A stretch of 64,000 nucleotides of DNA from Pseudorasbora parva (lineage: Eukaryota > Chordata > Actinopteri > Cypriniformes > Gobionidae), in NCBI RefSeq assembly GCF_024679245.1, contig NC_090178.1, positions 19,987,213-20,051,212 on the forward strand, written 5' to 3'. The position numbers and the translations under genes are program-made. Position 1 is the first letter of the stretch. Each line of letters opens with the position of its first letter. Below, piece after piece: positions 12,542 through 24,055 of the stretch. The notes beneath the pieces were generated by a model. It was not told the DNA's origin. It ran no database searches and saw only the letters and a list, made by a program, of their open reading frames with translations.

Positions 12542-13554
12542 GTCTGTATTAGGGTTTCTCTAACATGTTCAGGTGTTTCTTTCCTTCCTAGTAAAGCATG
12601 GTAGTTGAATAGTATTCTCATAATGCACGTTGTAGCTTAGAATATCTCAGATATTAGAATAGCTTATAGAATAATGTCTCGCTGACTAAGTACTCCTTGG
12701 AAATGCTTTATTGACGTATTCTAATTCTTGGCCAAACATGATCTCTATCTATGAGTTATGTGTTCACTGTAATATTGATAATAATATTGATTGTGCCTCA
12801 CAAAGTTGTTTGATCAAGCATTATTCTAGTGGCTCATAATATTGCCTGTGTTTTAAAAAACTATAAATACGCACAACAAACACATTTCACATTTAAACAG
12901 CTGAGGGGAGAATGACATTTGATGATATTCCAACTACAAAACCATTTATTTTTGAGGCAAATATCAGGAAGGTTTCAGGGATACGGACAGATTGTATAGC
13001 CAGATCAACTGGTGTGATAATGAGCATGTATGTTTTCCCTTACTCAATAGGTGACTGGAATTCGCTTATGGTAATAAGCTGCAGACACGTTCCTAGAAGT
13101 GCTGTTGCCAGGTTGTGTGACTTCCAGGACAGTAATTGCATGGCCAGTCTTGCAAGTTGAATGCTCTGATACCATGAGGCTCCTACACGGATACAATCTG
13201 TTGTGAGAGAAACCCCCTGAGCAAGAGCTATAGGCTGCCATCGCTCTTAAACGGCAATGGCAGAAAATGCATTAATGGAGAGGATGTCGGCATATAGTTC
13301 ATCCACCTCAGTGCAGCAGGAGACATTCATAGTGTTCTTGACTCCATGGTGACCTCCATTGTACTACCTCTAGTCATGTATGTGCAAACAGATAGACAGC
13401 AGTAATTGGCCTGATCCATCATATCTGAGGGATTTCCTAGGTTCCATAGGAAGGTCTTAATGTTTCCGTTTCCCAATATTTAGAACAGACATTGCTGCCG
13501 ATAAAGATGCTGCATGTTTAAGCAATATTGTGTGTCTTTAGTATAATGTGTTAC
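12542..13554. other. Intergenic, no gene recognised
   Basis: Mixed-composition DNA. The frames at 12912-13160 and 13044-13241 overlap on opposite strands and match nothing I know. Confidence 0.4.
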
Positions 13555-13745
13555 AATTCCGACTTTTTTCTCTCTTTTTCTTGCAATTCGGAGAAAAAGT
13601 GCGAGATGTTAACTCAAATGTGCGAGAAATTAAGTTGTTATAAACTCACAATTCCGAGAAAGATAATACGACTTAGGAGAACTAATTGCGAGAAATACAT
13701 TTGAGATAAAGTAGCAATTACTTTTTGTTATTTATTTAATGGCAG
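13555..13745. repeat. Dispersed repeat with GCGAGAAAT-like internal units
   Basis: Short degenerate units around GCGAGAAA, TTCCGAGAAA and ATTCCGACTT followed by ATGGCAGAAACAGG. I recognise the same kind of sequence at 62735-62875 (GACTTTTTAATCTCATAATG units ending GCGGAAATGGGCTTCC). It is a common fish repeat of uncertain class. Confidence 0.5.
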
Positions 13746-14907
13746 AAACAGGATTCCTATACGTTGGTGTGCTTTCTACCTGTTAACTCCATATATGGGT
13801 CAATAAGTTGGACAGTGAGAGCATGAACAGGAACTTGGAATGGTTTTCATGAGCTTGTAGAGCTTATCGTTCACAACGTAAATAAAGCTGGAAAGCTTTT
13901 GAAAATAGATGTGGATTTACTGGAAAATATCGCTGTAGTAAGAGGGGGCTTGTCTAATTCAGTTGCGAAGTAAAGTGCGTACTAAACATCGCTCTTTCTA
14001 ATATTTCTGATTGCTATTGCACTAATAAATCAAACTTTAAACTAATCAATGCCGCTTTGCTCATTATTAAAGTCAACTTTTTACTGTATGGTGATTAGAT
14101 TCACTGTTTTCAACTGTTGTCTTGAACTTTAGCATGCAGGTACAGAACAAAGTCCATTTAAGGCAAGTCATTTCACTTGACGCCATTTTTAAATCGTCTG
14201 TCAGGCAGCTATTTCAGTCACGCAAGCACAGCTCATGACTCTTGAATGGGGAAACCTAAAAATTCTCCAAAGCAATTCTCCAAAGCAACTAAACTTAATT
14301 AAATTTCTTATTTAAATCATCAATGACAACAACTGTCTTAATGCTCTAAATGCTCAAAAAAAAAAAAAAAAGATTTTTCAGGCTGGACCAGCCAGTGCAC
14401 ATGTGCAGTCATTAATGCACATTTTAGAAACCCTGTTTCTGTTGCAATCAGAGCTTCTAAAGGCAGCTTTACCAATTGGCGACTAGCTCTTTTATTTTCA
14501 AGGCGGGATTATTCCGCCATATTCCCCGTAGCACTTCACAAAAAGTTACCTGGTTGCCTTAAAATTTTGAGTTCATTAAAATAAAAAAATTGAGTTATTT
14601 TAATGAACATTTGAGAATCAACAACCTTTATTCAAAGATTATTAAACGATTTTCTTTTTTCAAAGAAGCATATTGGGTAATTGTGTCTGTGGGTAAAATT
14701 TGGGTAAAAATTTGCCAAATTTCGCTATTTTCATGATAAATCATTTTTTTTTATGTGGTTCAGATACAATAACATTTTGAGTTTCTATTTATTGAACCGA
14801 CTTCCTTCATTGTGTAATTCCAAGAAACTCAAAATTAAGACAGCCAGGTTACTTACTTTTAAAGTTAAACCAACAATATGTTTTACACTGTAGCAATTGT
14901 GCATATA
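13746..14907. other. Intergenic, no gene recognised
   Basis: AT-rich DNA with a 16-base A run at 14357. No coding or RNA gene is seen. Confidence 0.4.
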
Positions 14908-15808
14908 CACTCACCTAAAGGATTATTAGGAACACCATACTAATAGTGTGTTTGACCCCCTTTTGCTTTCAGAACTGCCTTAATTCTACGTGGCATTCAT
15001 TCAATAAGGTGCTGAAAGCATTCTTTAGAAATGTTGGCCCATATTGATAGTATAGTATCTTGCAGTTGATGGAGATTTGTGGGATGCACATCCATGGCAC
15101 AAAGCTCCCGTTCCACCACATCCCAAAGATGCTCTATTGGGTTGAGATCTGGTGACTGTGGGGGACATTTTAGTACAGTGAACTCATTGTCATGTTCAAG
15201 AAACCAATTTGAAATGATTCAAGCTTTGTGACATAGTGCATTAAAGGCATGATGGATCCATGTTCTCATTCTGTTTACGCCAAATTCTGACTCTACCATC
15301 TGAATGACAGAAATCGAGACTCATCAGACCAGGCAACATTTTTCCAGTCTTCAACTGTACAATTTTGGTGAGCTTGTGCAAATTGTAGCCTCTTTTTCAT
15401 ATTTGTAGTGGAGATGAGTGATACCTGTTGGGGTCTTCTGCTGTTGTAGCCCATCCGCTTCAACATGCATCAACAAGGCATTTTCGCCCACAGGACTGCC
15501 GCATACTGGATATTTTTCCTTTTTCACACCATTCTTTGTAAACCCTAGAAATGGTTGTGTGTGAAAATCCCAGTAACTGAGCAGATTGTGAAATACTCAG
15601 ACCGGCCCGTCTGGCACCAACAACCATGCCACGCTTAAAATTGCTTAAAGCGCCTTTCTTTCTCATTCTGACATTCAGTTTGGAGTTCAGGAGATTGTCT
15701 TGACCAGGGCCACACCCCTAAATGCATTGAAGCAACTGTCATGTGATTGGTTGATTAGATAATTGCACTAATGAGAAATTGAACAGGTGTTAATCCTTTA
15801 GGTGAGTG
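14908..15808 (-). mobile_element. Second Tc1/mariner-type transposon family, internally deleted
   Basis: Termini CACTCACCTAAAGGATTA on the left and TAATCCTTTAGGTGAGTG on the right, flanked by TA (14906-14907 and 15809-15810). At 901 bp it is much shorter than a full element. The middle lacks the catalytic-core region: sequence jumps from AGTGCATTA to AAGGCATGATGG near 15235-15250, and a second gap lies near 15465. It is unrelated to the CAGGTCC family at 5.2 kb. Confidence 0.9.
15460..15666 (-). pseudogene. Tc1-like transposase N-terminus, truncated
   Basis: 68-residue remnant whose helix-turn-helix is readable (GLSISQSAQLLGFSHTTISR, then VYKEWCEKGK). It stops just after CGRKCLVDA, where the element is deleted. 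The remaining coding sequence toward 14908 is present only in pieces and in broken frame. Confidence 0.85.
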
Positions 15809-16042
15809 TATGTAAAGTCTTTGGTATGGAATAATTCCTTCAGTGTGTGATACTTTACGAGTTGTTGTGGTAGCGGCACGTGGTAGCACTTCTTGTCTGG
15901 TCTGCGAATGAACCAAGAAAGGAATGTGTTGTCAATAATTCTTCTGTCAATGACTTACCAATAACTTGATTCGATAATGAAAATCTAAATAATAAATAAA
16001 TAAATGATCCAACAGGATTAGTCTTATTCAGTAATTTACCTC
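15809..16042. other. Short spacer between two transposons
   Basis: Unremarkable AT-rich DNA between the Tc1-like relic and the next TTAA element. Confidence 0.4.
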
Positions 16043-17184
16043 TTAAAGGTCCTGTTCTTCGCGATTCCATCTTAGTGTGAAATGTTGCCGTTGGAGCATA
16101 ATAATAATAATAATAATAATAATGTGTTCGATTTATATAGCGCTTTTCAAGACTCAAAGCGCTTTACATTGAAGGGGGGAATGCAACTGCAGCCATATTG
16201 CGCCAGAACGCTCACCGCACACCAGCTGATTGGTGGAGAGGAGACCGAGTGATGAAGCCAATCAGGAGGCCATGAAGGACAGAGGCTAATGGGCAAATTT
16301 TGGCCAGGATGCCAGGGTTATACCCCTACTCTTTTTCCGAAGGACATCCTGGGATTTTTAACCCACAGACCACAGAGTCAGGACCTCGGTTTAACGTCTC
16401 ATCCGAAAGACAGTGCTCTTTGTCAGTATAGTGTCCCCATCACTATACTGGGGTGTTAGGACCCACACAGACCACAGGGTGAGCGCCCCCTGCTGGCCTC
16501 ACTAACACCTCTACCAGCAGCTACCTGGTTTTCCCAGTTGGTCTCCCATCCAGGTACTGACCAGGCTCAGCCCTGCTTAGCTTCAGTGGGAAACCAGTCT
16601 TGGGCTACAGGGTGATATGGCTGCTGGTAATACATAAATGCATAACTAATACCTGTAAAATTATAAAGCTCAAAGTTCAATGCCAAGCGAGATATTTTAT
16701 TTAACGGAAGTTCCCTTTCAAAGCCTACAGCGAACGGCCGGTTTGGACTACACCTCTGCACTTCCTTGCTTGAATGACGTCACTAGAACCGTTTGTTGAC
16801 TAACCCTCCGCCCACAAGAACACCCAAAATAGGGGGCGTGGTCTCGTTGCTCTCTCACGTGGAGAAGAGCGCGCATTCAGCGCTTGCATCTCCCCGTTAT
16901 TGTAAGAGGCGGGACCTTTCCGGGCAAAGTGCGCTAAGCTGCTGTCCAATCACAACACGGGAAGCGCTGGCCCAATCAAAACTCGTTACGTGTTTCTGAA
17001 GGAGGGGCTTCATAGAACAAGGAAATCATCAGGCCGTTTTTAGGACAGAGGAAACAGCGCTGTACGGATAAGTAAATTGTGTTAAAAATACTGTTTTTTT
17101 AAACGCGAAACATGAACTCATGTTATATTGCACACTGTAAACATAATCAAAGCTTCGAAAACACGCGAAGAACGGGACCTTTAA
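16043..17184. mobile_element. TTAA-flanked non-autonomous DNA transposon (Kolobok/piggyBac-like)
   Basis: Inverted ends: left TTAAAGGTCCTGTTCTTCGC, right GCGAAGAACGGGACCTTTAA, one mismatch over about 20 bp. Both ends carry TTAA, the duplication made by Kolobok and piggyBac elements. Its interior is interrupted by a 5S-headed SINE. The right half (16760-17030) is GC-richer, with CCAAT-like boxes (CCAATCA, twice) in a promoter-like arrangement. The right end is only about 80 bp from the mc5r coding-exon acceptor. Confidence 0.8.
16097..16627 (-). mobile_element. 5S-rRNA-derived SINE (SINE3-like), full length
   Basis: Read on the minus strand it starts with a 5S-rRNA-like head: CCATATCACCCTG, then GAAGCTAAGCAGGGC, then GGTCAGTACCTGGATGGGAG, which carry the internal RNA polymerase III control regions of 5S genes. 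A non-5S body follows, then the LINE-like tail (CAAAGCGC, TATATAGCGC) and an (ATT)n 3' tail at 16123-16097. It is inserted inside the TTAA transposon, so it is younger than that element. Confidence 0.88.
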
Positions 17185-17264
17185 CATGTAAAGGTTTTAA
17201 TAGTAAAACAACAGATGTTGGTTGCAATGCTTCTTGACATGTCAACAACTCTTTCTCTTTACAG

Positions 17265-17359
17265 CAAACGTAAATGGATGCAGCATCATGTATCTCATCA
17301 TGACATCGCCTGTCACCAGACACTGAGGATCCATTCAGCAGTCCATACTACATCAGAAC
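17265..17359 (+). promoter_or_regulatory. mc5r: mc5r 5' UTR portion with upstream ATGs
   Basis: A strong acceptor (CTTTCTCTTTACAG|CAAACG) suggests that the coding exon starts at 17265, giving a 95-base leader segment after an upstream exon that I cannot place. The leader contains ATG at 17274 (a nine-codon ORF ending at 17303) and ATG at 17278, whose 49-codon frame runs past the mc5r start and ends at 17427. Confidence 0.55.
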
Positions 17360-18346
17360 ATGAACACCTCAGAGTGGCCCACACTTATTCCAAACGCCTC
17401 TTTGAGTCACACAAACCACAGCGATGAGTCAGGCAGGTCAAAGTCGAGTGCTTCAGCCGCCTGTGAGCAGGTGCACATTGCACCCGAGGTCTTCCTCACA
17501 CTGGGGCTTATCAGCCTGCTTGAAAACATCCTGGTCATTCTTGCCATTGTGAAGAACAAGAACCTCCACTCACCCATGTACTTCTTCGTCTGCAGCCTAG
17601 CAGTGGCCGACATGTTAGTTAGCGTTTCCAACGCATGGGAGACAATAGTCATCCACTTGCTGGCGAACAGGAGTTTGGTGATTGAGGATCACTTCATCCG
17701 TCAGATGGATAACGTCTTTGATTCTCTCATCTGTATCTCTGTGGTGGCGTCTATGTTGAGCCTATTAGCGATCGCGGTGGATCGCTACGTGACTATTTTC
17801 TATGCCCTGCGTTACCATAATATAATGACCGTAAGGCGATCTGGGATTCTCATCGGCAGCATCTGGACCTTCTCCACAAGTTGTGGGATCATCTTCATCA
17901 TCTACTCGGACACTAAGCCTGTGGTGGTGTGCCTGGTGGCCATGTTCTTTGCCATGCTGCTGCTGATGGCTTCGCTCTACAGCCACATGTTCCTGCTGGC
18001 CCGTTCGCATGTCAAACGCATGGCAGCATTGCCGGGCTACGACGCCAACATCAGGCAAAGAGCTAGCATGAAGGGTGCCGTCACCCTCACCATACTACTG
18101 GGAATCTTCATCGTGTGCTGGGCGCCTTTTTTTCTCCATCTCATCCTCATGATCTCTTGCCCACAGAACATTTACTGCATCTGCTTCATGTCACACTTCA
18201 ACATGTACTTGATACTCATTATGTGTAACTCGGTGATTGACCCACTTATCTATGCGCTCAGGAGCCAAGAGATGAGAAAGACTTTTAAAGAGATCCTCTG
18301 TTTTGATGGATTACGCAGCTTCTGCAACCTGTTCATCAAATACTGA
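17360..18346 (+). CDS. mc5r: Melanocortin receptor 5
   Basis: Single-exon class A GPCR of 328 residues, the usual length, that binds alpha-MSH and ACTH-type peptides and couples to Gs/cAMP at the plasma membrane. Visible marks: N-glycosylation motifs at Asn2, Asn12 and Asn19; TM1 [21 protein letters not shown]2 [10 protein letters not shown] with Asp84; DRY at 141-143 followed by [10 protein letters not shown], the melanocortin signature; the very short second extracellular loop; TM6 [10 protein letters not shown]; the loop [17 protein letters not shown]7 DPLIY at 294-298; and a Cys-containing tail for palmitoylation. It is closer to MC5R than to MC3R or MC4R, and its neighbour mc2r fits the conserved pair. 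The ATG has A at -3 and no in-frame upstream start. The frame is intact. A possible poly(A) signal AATAAA lies at 19276. Confidence 0.95.
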   Translation: MNTSEWPTLIPNASLSHTNHSDESGRSKSSASAACEQVHIAPEVFLTLGLISLLENILVILAIVKNKNLHSPMYFFVCSLAVADMLVSVSNAWETIVIHLLANRSLVIEDHFIRQMDNVFDSLICISVVASMLSLLAIAVDRYVTIFYALRYHNIMTVRRSGILIGSIWTFSTSCGIIFIIYSDTKPVVVCLVAMFFAMLLLMASLYSHMFLLARSHVKRMAALPGYDANIRQRASMKGAVTLTILLGIFIVCWAPFFLHLILMISCPQNIYCICFMSHFNMYLILIMCNSVIDPLIYALRSQEMRKTFKEILCFDGLRSFCNLFIKY

Positions 18347-19559
18347 ACAAGATTTCTGGAAGAACTTGACAGGATGGACTGATGGATGAATGGATCTGTA
18401 GATAGATAGGATTGGTACATAATTGCAGTGGGGGAGGGGAAGTGAAGCTTGAACATCTTCATTAGGGACAGTATACAATTTATACACATTTTTTCATGGT
18501 CCTCTTACATCATGTGATGTTTTGATGTTGTAGTGGAACTTTCATGTTTTATTGTGCAATATTGAATTGAATAGTTTAAAATATGGTATTCTGTTATGTA
18601 CTGTATTTATAATACGAGTTACATCTTCCTCAGCAGTGGACGGTCATCAGGTCAATGCAGCGATATTTTTGTTACACAAAAAGGCTGGAATATTAATATG
18701 CAGAGTAGACATTTGCTTGTTTTTAGATATTTTTATGAGTAGAAAACAGGACAGAAACACAACAATAATCAGGCATATAGCAAACAAAATCATAATCCTC
18801 GCTTCCACAGTCAAGCCTAGAGTAAAATGCATTACTGAGCCACTTGCACTGGCATATCTTAAAATATGTCAGTGCCATTTTTTTGTCTCAAAGTGCAACA
18901 TCAGAAATGTTTTTTCAACAAAAGGCATGTTAACCTAAACCTAAAAGCTACTTATGTTCTAATTGAACTAAAGACTAATACTGGCCCTTATCTAAGCACT
19001 GTTCTTGAAACCAGGCCAATAATGCAAATATAATACATGTATGTAGGTAGTCAAAAAATACTTAATCATAAACTGTTGAGAATATTATTTTTTTAGGTAT
19101 TTGGGGAAACCATACACATATTACAATGAATGAATGCACCTCAGTATTATAAATCAAATCAATACTGTATGTTCAAAATATTTGCGCTACACTTAATTTC
19201 TTATTAAAGCAGAGAGTAAAATTTTCTGCTCATCAAAAATTATGTCATTGAGTTAGAATTCACACATAAAAATACAATAAAGGCTTTTTTTTTTTTATTG
19301 TCACAGAATAAAACCCAACATTTCTGAAATTAAAACAAAACATGAAAACATTGTATGGTGTGAGTAATTTATGCATGTAAATAATGGACATATTTTTGTA
19401 GTCTTCTGAAGTAAAATGTCTGGTAATTCTTTACAATCTCTGTACAGGTTAAGTATGTGATATGTATTATTATTTCTAAGCAATGATATCTGATAAATGA
19501 CACTGTTTATTGAGCTTCTGTGTTTCTGAACAAATATAAGACTTTCCTGAATTAAACAC
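18347..19559. other. mc5r 3' UTR and intergenic DNA
   Basis: AT-rich; AATAAA at 19276-19281 could end the mc5r message about 930 bases after the stop codon. No other feature is recognised; open frames here lack support. Confidence 0.4.
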
Positions 19560-20208
19560 TTAAAGGTGCGCTATGTAGTATTTTGCAGTAAAATATCCAA
19601 AAACCACTAGGCCAGTGTTATATATTTTGTTCAGTTGAGTACTTACAATATCCCAAATGTTTCCAACTATTTGTAAATTGTGAGAAAATTGCTATTTTAA
19701 CTAAGGACCGGGACCGGGTTTCAGCATTTGAGCGAGTCACCTGTCAATCGCGTCATATCTGCATTACCCTTGGTTTTATTCTGCAGAAGCGCAGTGTGAA
19801 CATGTCACAGCAGCCCTGAGCGAATGCACAGAGTAACGTCATAACATCATATTAAACACACTTATGTATCTAATATGATAAACAGAGCTGCTTTACCTTA
19901 TAAACATGACTGGAAAGTGCGCGCGCCTGGCGACTGTGTCCTATACTCGTGAGCCTTGTGTTTGTATAACAATCGCTCCAGCAGACGTGCTCAGCTCCAC
20001 AACACTCGGTCCTGCTCTGCTTCACATTACAGTAACGTTAATAACTGCATCCATGAACATGATTTCTGCCCGAGTCCTATATTTTCCACCAGCTGTGAGG
20101 TGAAGACCACATGTCCCAAGATACTGCGCTAACACTTGGCGTCATCAAACTACGCCTTTGTTTAGAATAGACACCCTCTGGACGGAAAGTTGCATAGTGC
20201 ACCTTTAA
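19560..20208. mobile_element. TTAA-type non-autonomous transposon (family A), best-preserved copy
   Basis: Left end TTAAAGGTGCGCTATGTAG, right end TGCATAGTGCACCTTTAA, inverted and both bounded by TTAA. The interior includes TATCCAAAAACCACTAGGCC near the left and GCGTCATCAAACTACGCC near the right, motifs repeated in the other family A copies. 649 bp, no transposase. Confidence 0.8.
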
Positions 20209-20358
20209 AGATTTGGTTAAACTTTACAATAATGTTCAATTCATTCAAATTAGTTAATGTATTGGGTATAATAAATGAACAAAAAAAATAATTGAACAGA
20301 ATTTACTAAATATAGATTCTATATTCTATACTAATACATTTTACACATTTACACAGGT

Positions 20359-20761
20359 TTAAAGGTTACTTCAATGATTTAGCATTAAACTTTTTATTTA
20401 AACCAGGTCATTAATGTAGTAGAAAGCTGAAATTATTTTGAATTTGGTGCCTTTGGGAAAAGACAGAAAATGTATTTTTGTCTGATGGGGATGAAAGACA
20501 ACAACTCCCAGAATGCACTTGCTTTGCTGCCCTATGAGGCCACTTTAGCCACAGCTACTGGATCACTTGCCCACAGCGTTAATTTTCATGAAATCAGTTC
20601 AGTTAGAGACACTACAATGTCAAACTGAACGTGTCTGTTCAATATAATGTGAGTGAGCCAAACAAGAGTCACGGCGCAAATGGAAGCAAGATAATTCAAA
20701 TATACTCCCGGGTATCTACTGATACAAAGCCATATGCTAAATCGCTGAAGTAACCCTTTAA
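20359..20761. mobile_element. TTAA-type miniature transposon, second family
   Basis: 403 bp with inverted ends TTAAAGGTTACTTCAATGAT and TCGCTGAAGTAACCCTTTAA, extending to ATTTAGCAT / ATGCTAAAT, both bounded by TTAA. The interior contains ACTCCCAGAATGCA, which resembles the ZNF143-type CCCAGAATGC promoter motif. No coding capacity. Confidence 0.78.
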
Positions 20762-21837
20762 TGTGAACAAACAAATGAACAATTTACAAATTGACATTTT
20801 TGATTATGAATTAAAATTCGGTTAGTTTAGATTCCAATATTCATTCTCTGGGCATTAACTGTAATAACTCCGCGTTGCAAGCACCAATCCGGTTCGTTTT
20901 TTTTCTTCTAGACTGTACTCACAAAGATACAATGATCAAGAATAACCTTAAAAATTCGCCGGAGTTGTCCTTTAAAGTATAGCAAAGCACATATTAATGC
21001 CTTATATTCTATATGACCATATTCTACATTCCAAATTAACTAACTTGCTAATAAGAAGTAATTTGGCTACAGCAAAAGTAATAATAATAGTTAAGAGGAA
21101 CTGGACTAAAGTGTGGCCAAAATTGTTTATTGTTATAGTTCATGATGCTTAATGCATTATAATGCACGTTAATTGATCAAGCCTTATTGTGTAGTGTTAT
21201 TGGATGGTTAGTCTTAAATAAATGTTCTTGTGATCTTTTACCGGTAATACAATTTAATTTCTTCTACTTTTTTCTTCAGTAATCTGAAGCACTAAAAAGG
21301 CCCTGTTATAATTCAAGCAAAATCAACGAACAATCTGGTGTGATATCATGACAAACAAAATTATAACTGATCTTTACATCTTTAACTGATTACATTAACA
21401 TCCCTACCAGAGTTCACTTGGAGTTTGATTTGAGAGTTTAAAACAGCTTGTCAAAGGGAACCTTCTGGAAAAGGTAAACATCCTCCCATTGGTCTGTTGC
21501 AATTACTTAGGAGTTCTCTGGGGCTCCGCCTTCTGGAGGTGGAAATCTTCTTTGGTTAATTTCTTCTGTTCAGTCTATTGATGACAGACATGGGTAAACA
21601 CATGAACACACTGGAGAGCTGTTTAATAGACTCTTGTATAATAGCCTATCTATTGTATAAAGTGTTATATAATAAATGTGATGTGACTTGACTTCAGTGC
21701 TGAACTACAGCTTATTTATGATGCTTTCTTAACTGCTGTTTTCTCACTGATGTTTTTGTTGTGAGTGCTGCACATATTTACATATTCATCTAAATGCTGC
21801 TGTCAGGTAGATCTCAGGGCCTGAGTCAGCACTGTCT
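20762..21837. other. Intergenic, no gene recognised
   Basis: Contains a possible further repeat end (GTTGTCCTTTAAAG near 20967), but its partner is not found. Confidence 0.35.
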
Positions 21838-22205
21838 GGCTGAAAGAGAGATGGAGATGTGGATGCTCAGGTGGAAACTAAGGCTAACCCGATGGGACCA
21901 AGTAACGAATGAGGACGTCAGAAAGACCGTGGCAGTATAGCACCGATTATGGAGAAGATGAGGGAAGTGTGACTTTGATGCTATGCTCACGTAGCCAGGA
22001 GTGAGGAAGAGTCAGGGCCATGAGTCTCAACCCTGAAGGAAAGCGACCCCAAGGAAGACCAAAGAAGTGATGGATTGAATAAAGGAAGACATGAGAAATA
22101 CATCGGTTGCCCCCGATAATGCCCTCAATCTGAAAAATTGTAGAGCAAACTTCTGAAAAGTGGACCCCACATTACGACCTGGACAAATGCTTGGAGAGTG
22201 TACTC
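21838..22205 (+). mobile_element. Non-LTR retrotransposon 3' fragment (reverse-transcriptase C-terminal region)
   Basis: A broken coding remnant: in shifting frames one reads MEMWMLRWKL-like, then a TRWDQVTNEDVRKT-like stretch, then NPEGKRPQGRPKK, then W-D/E-R-K-EDM-like residues. The GKRP.GRPKKRW motif is typical of the C-terminal part of a widespread RTE-type endonuclease/RT LINE. Several frameshifts and stops are present; it is a dead fragment. Confidence 0.65.
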
Positions 22206-23137
22206 AGTAGCGGCTCCTGGTTGTAAATGTAGTACTAGTACCTTTATCATTAACATTTTGTAAGCTTTATTTTCTAATCGCTGATTATAGACTCACTTTG
22301 GGCAGAATTCTAATGTCATTGCGTTATTCAGTCTGAAGGTGGCATGCAGTGCTCCAATGATAATTGAAAGACTAAGTACACATGACTAACGCATCTCCTC
22401 TTAGAATTGCCTGAATGTAGTATTTATTGTCTCAGATGTTGTTTTAGAATATTACAAGTTGTTAGGGAATTCCAGTGAGGAAAGTAATGTCTATTCTCAG
22501 AACAAACATAAAACAAACACAACAGAACTACTGTATATAAAGGCTATTCACACGCGAACACGTTTAAACTAAAGGGTTTATACTTTCATTAATTTGATAC
22601 GCCAGGAAGCACAGACATGCCAAATAGTTACTGACCTGGTGCAAACGCATAGCTGAAGCGGACAGATATCATCTTAGTCTGGAGCAAGGTTTACATAAGG
22701 TCATGTGAAAATAGGTGGGGGGGGGGGGGGAATACCAGCTGCCCCACCCAAATCATCGTAAATGCATGCCTGTCGAATTCATATGCTCCATTTTAATATA
22801 TCCTGCTGATTTCACAACTTAAAAAGTCAGAAAAATGTGAAAATGTTTTTTTGAGAAAGTAAAAAAGCTGAATGTTTCCTGTGATGGGTGTCCTGTGATG
22901 GGCTGTACAAATGTACAATACATTATTAATTCAGTGTATAGAGGTCTATGTTTGGATACATATATTGTGGAGGGGCTCTGCCCATAAAGACGAGCAGAGG
23001 CTGAGTGTACTGCTGCAAAGGTATTTCAAACTTTTTTTTAACCCTAAAAAGAACCGTGAGTAAGGTGGCCTTCACTCAGACATACTGTTTAAGCAGACCC
23101 TGCAAATGACTTGGAATAATGCTAGGAAGATGATGAC
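22206..23137. other. Intergenic and mc2r 3' side
   Basis: Holds a 14-15 base G run at 22717. A minus-strand AATAAA at 22428-22423 could serve mc2r, about 710 bases past its stop. Nothing else is recognised. Confidence 0.4.
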
Positions 23138-24055
23138 TCAGACACACTCTTTACAGATCCTTGCAGCTGAGCACAGGAACATTTTCTTGTAGGTATTACG
23201 CAGCTCTGCGCTACGGAATGCGTAAATGGCTGGATCAATGACGGCGTGACTCACCAGGAGCACTACATGCAGCTGGAAGAGTGAGCGGTAACACTCACAG
23301 TAGGGGTTTTCTGGGCAAATCATCATAATCAGCAGATGAAATAAGAAAGGAGCCCAGCAGGCCACAAACACTCCAATCAAGATGGTGAGCGTCAGCGTTC
23401 CCCTCAAGCCACTCTGCCTGTGGCGTGCTTGGGTGCCCGGCATAGACGCAATCCTGCTGGCGTGGTGGCGCGCTAACAGAAACATATGCACGTAGAGCAA
23501 AAGGATCAGGAACAAAGCTGTGAAGAAGAGCGCAACAAAGAAGATTTTCACCGTGGCGGCCACGAAGAACCCCACCATAAGTGCTCCGCTGGTCCCACAC
23601 AACACCCAGATAGAGGACAAAATAACCACCACACGACGCATTGTCATAAGCGTGTGATAGCGTAGAGCATGGAATATGCTGATGTATCGATCCACGGCTA
23701 TGGCCAGAATGCTAAAGATGGAGCCAAGGAAGCCCATGCAGGTTAGAGAGTCCATGATGTCATCTATCATCTTCAGCTCAGAAGGTCCACGGGAGTTCAG
23801 GTGTCCGGCATCTTTAAACAACAACAGGATGTCTTCCAATGCCTTAGAGAGGCTGGAGATGGTGTTAAACACAGCCAGGTTGCAGATAAAGCAGTACATG
23901 GGAGAGTGAAGGTTCTTGTTTTTAATCACGGCCACAATCACCAAGAGGTTCTCGCTCAGACTGGCTATGGCGATGGTCAGGAACACCTGACTGGGGACCT
24001 GAACCTCAGCGCAGTCTGTGAGGTTGGAGAATGGAGCTTCAGAGCTAGAGTTCAT
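23138..24055 (-). CDS. mc2r: Melanocortin receptor 2 (ACTH receptor)
   Basis: Single-exon class A GPCR of 305 residues. MC2R is the ACTH-specific receptor of interrenal/adrenal cells, raises cAMP to drive cortisol synthesis, and needs the accessory protein MRAP to reach the membrane. Visible marks: N-glycosylation motifs at Asn2 and Asn11; TM1 [23 protein letters not shown] at 122-124 followed by ISIFHALRYHTLMT; a short second extracellular loop; RGTLTLTILIGVFVACWAPF at TM6; CPENPYCECY; and DPAIYAF in TM7. The short C-terminal tail and the sequence around TM2-TM3 place it with MC2R rather than with the other subtypes. Odd point: TM2 reads NLAVFNTISS, with Asn64 where class A receptors normally have Asp2.50. 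It is tail-to-tail with mc5r, 4.8 kb apart, as in mammals. An acceptor (CTCTCCAG) at 24140 suggests that the exon starts at 24139. Confidence 0.95.
   Translation of the reverse strand: MNSSSEAPFSNLTDCAEVQVPSQVFLTIAIASLSENLLVIVAVIKNKNLHSPMYCFICNLAVFNTISSLSKALEDILLLFKDAGHLNSRGPSELKMIDDIMDSLTCMGFLGSIFSILAIAVDRYISIFHALRYHTLMTMRRVVVILSSIWVLCGTSGALMVGFFVAATVKIFFVALFFTALFLILLLYVHMFLLARHHASRIASMPGTQARHRQSGLRGTLTLTILIGVFVACWAPFLFHLLIMMICPENPYCECYRSLFQLHVVLLVSHAVIDPAIYAFRSAELRNTYKKMFLCSAARICKECV

Noticed and set aside
16540..16627. 5S rRNA gene on the minus strand
   Set aside because: Similarity to 5S covers only the head, is diverged, and continues into a SINE body with an (ATT)n tail; it is a 5S-derived SINE.
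18552..18938. 128-codon frame downstream of mc5r
   Set aside because: AT-rich low-constraint sequence in the probable 3' UTR; overlapped by an antisense frame, no domain.
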